A stretch of 64,000 bases of DNA from Eretmocerus hayati. Lineage: Eukaryota; Arthropoda; Insecta; Hymenoptera; Aphelinidae. The notes under the pieces were generated by a model that saw only the letters and a program-made list of their open reading frames with translations, was not told the origin of the DNA and ran no database searches. The translations under genes and the position numbers were made by a program. Below, piece after piece: positions 57,031-64,000 of this stretch. Location of the stretch: assembly GCA_029851415.1 (NCBI GenBank), contig CM056743.1:28842405-28906404 (forward strand), read 5' to 3'. How positions within the stretch are numbered: position 1 is the first letter of the stretch; the number at the start of each line of letters is the position of its first letter.

Positions 57031-60000
57031 TTGTACACGAGTTATTACTTTGAAATTTGGACTCAACAATTTTTCAGGAAAACGTGCTATTTTGTATTGT
57101 CATGCCATCTTCTTGGAACCTTTTTCTCTCAAGTCACAGCTACTGCACCCGCAGTCAAAACTCCTTTAGGCACTTACTTAGGCTACTACAAAGTATCTCT
57201 GAATGGAAGAAAATATGCTGCTTTTGAAGGAATACCCTATGCCCAGCCACCGATTGGTCCTCTTAGATTTGAAAATCCAGTGCCTATTACCACTCGATTG
57301 GGTCGATTTAATGCAACGAAAAAAGGTCAAATTTGTGCCGTATATGAAGAATACGCACCATTGAAAAATGATCAACCCCCTCCAGAAGATTCAATTAAGG
57401 GTAGCGAAGATTGCTTATTCCTTAACGTCTACATGCCGTTGTTGGATGATCCCAGAAAACTTATGCCAGTGATTGTCTACTTACACGGTGGTTGGTACCA
57501 GTACAATGGTGGTTTTCTTCACGATAAATATCTTGCTGATAGAGATGTCATCTATCTCACTCTCAATTACCGCCTTGGATTATTAGGTACGTTCGAATAA
57601 TTTCAGTTCTATGCTATGTGAAAATTAATACGTGGTATGAATAAGTAATCATCGTGTCTATTCCATGAGAGCATTCATGAAATGTGTAAGAAACAATTTC
57701 ATCAATTTAAAACTCCCGCCTCTCTTGTAAAATTGTTCCAATGGAATAATGCTGAATCGTACACGCAGCATAAGAAATGAACAAACCCCCTTTTCCTAAA
57801 AACCCTTACGTAATTGAGGGAAGTTCCCTTATGATCATGTCTTTGGTGAACTAATGGTACTTTTGAAGCGAATCACACACAAAATTCTTGTTTTGTTCAG
57901 GATAAATACCATTTGAACAAGATATTCTGGACAAGGTTTGGAGGTTGTTTTCATGCCCTGCACCTGCTCATGTATGTTTTGTCCGAATTATCGTGGTCAC
58001 GTTGTATACGGCCTCGTAAGAACGTTGCTAACGATGAGATATGTGTGATGTATCATTATAATATTATTGATAATGGATATTGACGGCAAAGGCTTGAAAA
58101 ATGTATGAAAGATAACTTCAAAACAAGTTTGGATTTCCTCAATTTGTGGTAACTGCTTTTTAAATAGTTTCAGATTATTGTTAACATGTTCCTTTCCAAA
58201 TCAAAAAGTACTAAAACTTCTCAGCACAAACTCCAACATTACGAGTGCATCTCCGGAAACATCTTCCACGAGAATTTAACACGATTGTGGAAACAAGAAC
58301 GCTCATCGATTTTTCACCCAAAAACTAAAAACATAGGGTCGCACAGAACTTTCAACTCATTCATTGGCTAGCAGTTTTCGAGATTCTTAATTTACCTCAC
58401 TATACAAAATACTATCTCTTCAATCTCATCGAACCTATCAAGAATCTCACAAATTGACTTCTACATTTAGGCTTTCTCAGTACCGAAGACGAAGTAGTGC
58501 CAGGTAACATGGGCCTAAGAGATCAAAACTTGGCTCTCAGATGGATTTCACAATTTATTCGATATTTTCGTGGTGACCCGGCCAAAGTAACTCTGTTAGG
58601 TTTTAGCGCAGGTTCAGCCAGCGCCCAATATCATCAATTATCACCCCTCAGTCGTGGTCTATTTTCAAGGAGTATAGCCCTCAGTGGAACTGTTTTCAAT
58701 CTATGGGCCTTTGCAGCTGGCTCAAAACAAAAAGCCAAGCAACTGGCTACACTATTTCGATGTCCGATAAATAGTAGCCGTAGTATGATCATATGCCTGA
58801 AAAAAGTACCAACGAGGCAGTTGATTGGAGCAAGCAAGCGTTTCCACGTATGTCACATGCAGCTAATATTATTTTTAGTTTCGGACGTTCCTCCCTTAAT
58901 AATATTACTTTTAGTTCATTAAGTAGTCTAAATGTATGGACGATTACAAAATGAAGGTGACAAAATGAATTAATTTTTTTCTCTGCGAAGGAAAATTCCC
59001 AATAGCTTTGGATTTTCTAAAAGAAAACAATGAAAAGAAAATAGTTCATTAACTTACGTACGCCAATTCAATTATAATTGGGTCGTTTCGCGCCCAAAAT
59101 TTTGTTCCTCGGCGACAATCAATTCTTCCATCACGCATCTCAGAGTAAGAAATCAGAATTCCCGAATATTTGGAAAATTTATCCAAAATTTTCGACGTTT
59201 CCTCAATTTTTTCCCCACCGGAACAGATTCACGACGAATTTCCGATGAATTCCTGGTTTATCCCCGCAAATACCAAAATATTCAGATATTGTTTTGAAGT
59301 ATGCTTCATAATTAGCGAATCGAACAGTTTTCAGAGAATCTGATCAATTTTTCAAAAATGAAATCTAAGTGTATCAAGTCATTTAGATGATGAAAGCAGC
59401 CGTTCAAAATTACTATCCAGTGAAAATAACATTCTTGTTTTGGTACTATTTACTATAGACTTGGCAAACTAATCCAGAAGCTCCATGGGGCCCAGTTATC
59501 GATAAATATAGCAGACGTCCATTTATTCCTCGGTCACCAAAAGAAATCTTCGAATCCCGATCTTATTACGACGTACCTGCTATTTACGGAGTGGCTCAAG
59601 ACGAAGGCTGCGATCCAATATCAGGTTCAGTGCCAAAATTCTCCCATATCTAAATCACACTATCACATAATTGCATTTTTCCCCATTTTTCAACACATTT
59701 TTTTTTGTGTATTGGTGTAATTTACAGCATTCGTTCCACACGCCAATTTGCTGCAAGAGCTGGACAAAAATTGGGTTTCAATAGCCCCTGCCTTACTTGG
59801 ATACAATTACACCATCCCAAATTCTATGTATGATAAGGTCGCTGTAGATTCAAGAAAAGAATATTTAGGAAACAGTACGATCGATATAAACAGTGTAGCT
59901 CAACTACAACAGCTTCTTACGGATCAAAGATTTTTTATAGGAATAGAAACTGGAGTCAGGCTACAGGCGGTTGCATCCTTAAATCCTGTTTACATGTATT

Positions 60001-60500
60001 ATTATTCATATCGTGCTACCACGAGTATGAGTGACGATCTCAGTGGAACCCGCAACAATTATGGTATTATCCGATATGGTCTACGAAGTTAGAATACCTA
60101 AACTTTCCAAAGAATAAACTAACAAAACATCGTCACTTCTAGGAGTATGTCATGGAGACGATGTAAACCTGGTTTTCGATAGTACTATCAGTGCTGAGTC
60201 TCAGAAAACAGTCAAGGATCATCAGATGACGAATTTTATGTTGGACATGTGGACATCGATGGCTTACTTTGGGTTAGAAAAATTTCACTCGAAAGATGGG
60301 AAGCTCATGAATATTGAAGAATTTCCATCTATTTTTCTTTCTTTAGAGCACCACGGTTAGGTGTTAATTGGAGACCAGTTGACGCTTCAGATTCGGAATT
60401 GAAATATCTACACATAGCAGGACCAGGGAATGTCAGTATGTCTGGAAGCACTGATTTTGGGCGTAAAAGTTTTTGGAAAAAATTTTTCTTCACTGTTTAA
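57031..60500 (+). CDS. Carboxylesterase-family protein (alpha/beta hydrolase), probably secreted
   Basis: Exons: 57031-57586, 58471-58847, 59459-59624, 59728-60063, 60143-60272, 60347-60500. All are GT-AG with matching phases; 572 residues, typical for the family. Hallmarks: GIPYAQPP, SEDCLFLNVY, the oxyanion loop YLHGGWY, nucleophile Ser231 in LLGFSAGSASAQYH, acid Glu360 in GVAQDEGC, and His482 in GVCHGDD. The triad is complete and its spacing matches cholinesterase-type enzymes, so ester hydrolysis is expected; the substrate is unknown. Phe replaces the common Glu in GESAG. There is no membrane span or GPI tail. A hydrophobic stretch at residues 18-35 looks like a signal peptide. An acceptor (TTTTTCAG ending 57077) lies inside the proposed first exon, so the true start may be in an upstream exon; the first about 16 residues are uncertain. 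Confidence 0.88.
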
Positions 60501-60659
60501 CAATTTCAAGGATATTCTCGGATTTCTCATCTGAAAAACATTCGGAATTATGATGTATTGTGGAGCAGTAGGATGAAGTTTCACCAATTATTTATGAAAT
60601 TATTGTTCAGTTATTGGAAATCTTGTGGAAATCTTGTTCCTTTCATAATGTTATGAGCA

Positions 60660-60665
60660 AATAAA
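60660..60665 (+). promoter_or_regulatory. Polyadenylation signal AATAAA of the esterase gene
   Basis: AATAAA lies 160 nt after the esterase stop codon and is followed by a T-rich stretch, a plausible place for cleavage and polyadenylation. Confidence 0.5.
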
Positions 60666-60752
60666 TTGTGGTAACCTTTATTGTAGTAATATTTCATACC
60701 GTTTGAGCATTTTTGTATAAATTGCTCACGAATTATCACCTCCCATTTCTCA

Positions 60753-61142
60753 TTAAGGCGTTGCGGTCACCGTGCACCGTGACCATGGACCTTCAAAATA
60801 CACCTTATATTGAAAGTTTGATGATTCAAAGTGTGAGACGAGTTGTCGAATACTTGTTATTGTCCAACTTGTATTCCTCAATCCATCGCTTAGCCCAAAT
60901 CATAAGGGAATCGGAGAAAAGTGGGAATAACTCGGCCGCGGGAACCTCCTAACCTATAATATACGCACATTTTCATTCCCAACTTTCTCCGATTCTATTG
61001 CAATTTGGGCTTAACGAAGAGCAGACAAATCTAAGTTAGATGATGACAGATATTTGTGCACTTGTCGTTTAGCCTAAATCGCAACAGAATCGGAGAAAGT
61101 TGGGAATGATTTTCAGCTTGCATGGTGACCGAATCGCCTTAA
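60753..61142. mobile_element. TTAA-flanked MITE with three copies of a 36-bp motif
   Basis: TTAAGGCGTTGCGGTCACC at the left is mirrored by GGTGACCGAATCGCCTTAA at the right. Inside, a segment of the form TTTAGCC(C)AAAT...ATCGGAGAAAG(T)TGGGAAT occurs forward at about 60891-60930, inverted at about 60976-61015, and forward at about 61070-61108. TTAA on both sides recalls piggyBac, but the ends GGCG are not the usual piggyBac CCC start. Confidence 0.7.
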
Positions 61143-64000
61143 CAAATTATTTCCTCCTTGTATTCTGTAATTATATAAAAATATACCATAAAAATATGGA
61201 AACAAAGAATTGATTGTTCTCAAAGTATAGTAATGGACTCGATAATCAATTCAGAGAGCGTTATGTGATCAATAATTTGCAATCTGACAGAAGAATCAGA
61301 GAAATAGCCGTAATTGACTGGATCACTCTACGACTCGAGGGACTGACACGTTACTGGGCTATTTTTCCGGATGAATTGAAGAGAATAGATATGCTTCCTA
61401 ATCATGATGATTCCTCGCGACAACCCAATAATCTTGATACTATATGCCACGTATGCATTTCACCACAAGGAATACTTTCCGAACATGTCGAAACAGATGT
61501 ATCCAAAATGCTTGGAGAACCATGAAAAAAATGATTCCCGGTAAAAAACCGCCATTCAGGTGAACCTTACAGGGAAAACCGTGTAGAGATCTCTTTTGTA
61601 TATTCTCCAAAGATCTACAGGAAACTTTATCACACGTTTTCCGCACAAATGCATTATTTTTCAGTTATCGGGGGCAGAAGACTAAAGTGCGTCAAAAAAC
61701 ACCCATTCTCGACTTTTCTCCGAAACCAGTCGATACGTTACGACAAATTTTTTTTCATCGGTTTCTTTTAACATGTTCTTCAAGATCGTATTCAAATTGA
61801 TCATATGTTTTTTGGTCGCATTGAGGCTAATTCGGAGTCCCTACAAAACCGCAACCAGACACGCACCGGCGTACTTTCCGGTTGCCGCTGCATGCAATGA
61901 TTCTGAGAGCGATATTATTGCTTATACGCTTTTATTGGTACTGAATGTGTTACTCACATACTATTCCACCTGTGAAATCTTATAGCGCGATACCATGCAA
62001 AGTTTCATGGCATTTCATTCATTAGGAACCGAGAGAAACTTGAAGGAAATTTTTGTGGGACAGAGCGCGCCCTCGCCTATTCCGATTTATTCCTCAATAA
62101 CAGAACAGTTTTGGCCAATATCAGATAGTAGGGCGCCAGTGGATTGGAATTTCCTGTCGAATGAGCTCTCCTACGCCCGAAAGTTCTGAATCTAGCTCGC
62201 AAAAAACTTGAACTAGTGTGAGCACCGAGCAGTATAACTTGCTCAGCTAAACAAAGAACTACGATTCTCTGGAGATATAGGATGAGTACCCGAGTGTGGA
62301 ACAACTCATTCGATGGGAAATATCATGGTGTTTCACTTGCCATATTTCGTTTGGGTCGGAAATGTGAGGTTGGAGTACTTTGAGGCAAAAAATTGGTTCA
62401 TAATCTCCCATCGCACGTGAGGTGCGATCAAAGCGCCATCTATCGGGCAAAATATCCAGATTCTCTCCGGACTTCAAAAGTTGGTTCAAGCATAACAATA
62501 CCATGTGGCCTTTTTAATCATTAATATGGAATCCTTTCTTGAATAAATCACGCGTCAATTCGTCATTCATCGACAACCACAAACCACCCGATCAATTCTC
62601 TACGTGCACTGTATCCATTCTACAAGAAACCTTAGCACTTTTCAGTACACACCACAGAACCAAGTCAGAAACCACAACAGTAGGTGGGCAAGGCGTTTGC
62701 CGATAAACAGCCTTGCACTACACCTATATATAAACGATTGTGATAGCTCGCGCTTAACGGGGGTATAAAGCAGTCCTAACCTATAGAACTTGAAGATACA
62801 CGCTACTAGTCATAGTATTTGTAATAGTGGTAGTGATGATGACGTTAGTGGTAGTGTAAAAGAGAGAGAGAGAGAGACCACGGGGGCGCGCTATATTATT
62901 ATTAGACTCCCTTAAGTCTAAGAGCCTTAAATCTGCGATAAGTTATGGGCGAGCACTTTCCTTCGCTTCCTTCCTTCCTTTACATCCATCCATCCTTACT
63001 TCCTTCCTTTCCTTTCCTTCCTTACTTTATAACGTTCCATAGCATCATCTTACAGACCATCTCTCTCATTCTCTATAGCTCCTTTACCCGGACACTACCG
63101 AATAAGCTTTCCACCCCCATTGCCACCTTATATACGCCATTTCCCTATAATATCTTAGTCTCCGTGCTACTTGCAGCGCTAGATGCTCTGTACATATCTA
63201 TATAGTAAACCACCAAAGGTACGGGTACGGCCCTTTATCTCGCATACATTATGCGTCCCGCAAAGAGGTATTGCCGTCATCCTCTTGCTCTATATATACT
63301 ATGGGCCAAGACTCTCTGTGAGGTGTAAGGAATGTAATTGAAAATAACTGCGAGAAAACCGAATTTTGCGAGATGAGAGATATCGAGCTTAACCATGACG
63401 GAGAACCGTGGATTATCTCTGTGTGAGGTTATGGAAAGATTGGAGGGGTTGGGTTAGGTTATTGTTTTTTGTGAATAAGGCTTTATGATTGGTGGATGAA
63501 GGTGGGATGACATGATGGCTTTATTACGAGATAGCGATATTAATTTGAGGAATGGATTTGACTTGATCATTTGGGAGATTTCAAATACTTGGAGGAATAG
63601 GATCTGCAAAAACTTCCTCATTTGAACTCGATCGTGCTTGACAAAGTTGAGATTTTCTACAGAATCTTCACTTTGAAATTTTGGTATATTCTTCTCATGA
63701 TGCTATATACATCATTTATTTCAGTATCAATACTAGGGACATTTGATGACATTAGACATGGTTTTCGATTCTTCTTTGACATATTTTTGGGGTTCTTGAG
63801 GACAATATGTTCTGAGACAATCAGAGCAATGTAAGCTCTCTTGAATTCCGTGATCTGGTGGTCAAAAGACTCTCTAATTGTCTGTTTTCAAACCTTCTAA
63901 ATCAGAAAACTCATTTAATCGAGCATTTAATGAAGCATCAAAATATCAATATTCATATCCTGGTTCATAATGTAACGGGCCTTTTTACGATGTGAATGTC
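61143..64000. other. Intergenic stretch with simple repeats and possible TATA sites
   Basis: No supported exon. A GA dinucleotide run lies at 62861-62877 and a TTCC-rich tract at about 62957-63025. TATATAAA at about 62728 and GTATAAAG near 62764 precede a GC-richer stretch and could mark a promoter for a gene beyond the window, but nothing confirms this. Confidence 0.3.

Noticed and set aside
1..64000. CRISPR arrays, operons, ribosome-binding sites and riboswitches
   Set aside because: The window is eukaryotic in structure (spliced genes, polyadenylation signal, insect transposons) and no regularly spaced direct repeats with unique spacers were seen.

Overview
The window looks like insect nuclear DNA: AT-rich, with short GT-AG introns, genes separated by many kilobases, and a very dense load of short transposons and foldback repeats. 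The leucine-rich-repeat proteoglycan resembling windpipe and the multi-exon carboxylesterase both fit an insect. Hymenoptera is my guess from overall character, but nothing in the sequence proves the order. I see no prokaryotic gene organisation, no CRISPR array and no convincing rRNA or tRNA gene.

Four protein-coding genes are well supported. (1) 7337-9490 (+): a windpipe-like transmembrane LRR proteoglycan whose coding region is one exon. (2) 15889-22865 (-): a six-exon single-pass LRR receptor-like protein of 794 residues; all splice phases agree. (3) 38631-40550 (-): a secreted Ser/Thr/Pro-rich protein of unknown function in one long exon. (4) 57031-60500 (+): a six-exon carboxylesterase-family protein with a complete Ser-Glu-His triad. 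The two LRR genes point toward each other across about 6 kb filled with repeats.

The rest is mostly repeats and relics. Two composite satellites (about 0.75-1.44 and 26.5-27.4 kb) share the same architecture. A cluster of nested palindromes occupies 10.4-12.7 kb and contains a hAT-like element with an exact 8-bp target duplication. Three TA-flanked palindromic elements (28.3-29.1, 37.7-38.5 and 41.8-42.8 kb) share an internal hairpin module with that hAT-like element. A Mutator-like transposon with a FLYWCH-domain transposase (29874-31552) sits inside one arm of a foldback element (29821-32145), and the intact arm shows the empty site. A decayed Copia-type retrotransposon (about 49.8-53.0 kb) has a 1.8-kb palindrome inserted in its 3' LTR. 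Another element (56031-56988) is full of a TTACGCCCTTT motif and ends about 40 bp upstream of the esterase reading frame. At least ten further hairpin repeats are scattered around, four of them in introns of the LRR receptor gene.

I see no operon-like or pathway relationship among the four genes. The most unusual property of the window is its density of long inverted repeats, several nested in ways that let insertions be dated and target duplications be proved internally.
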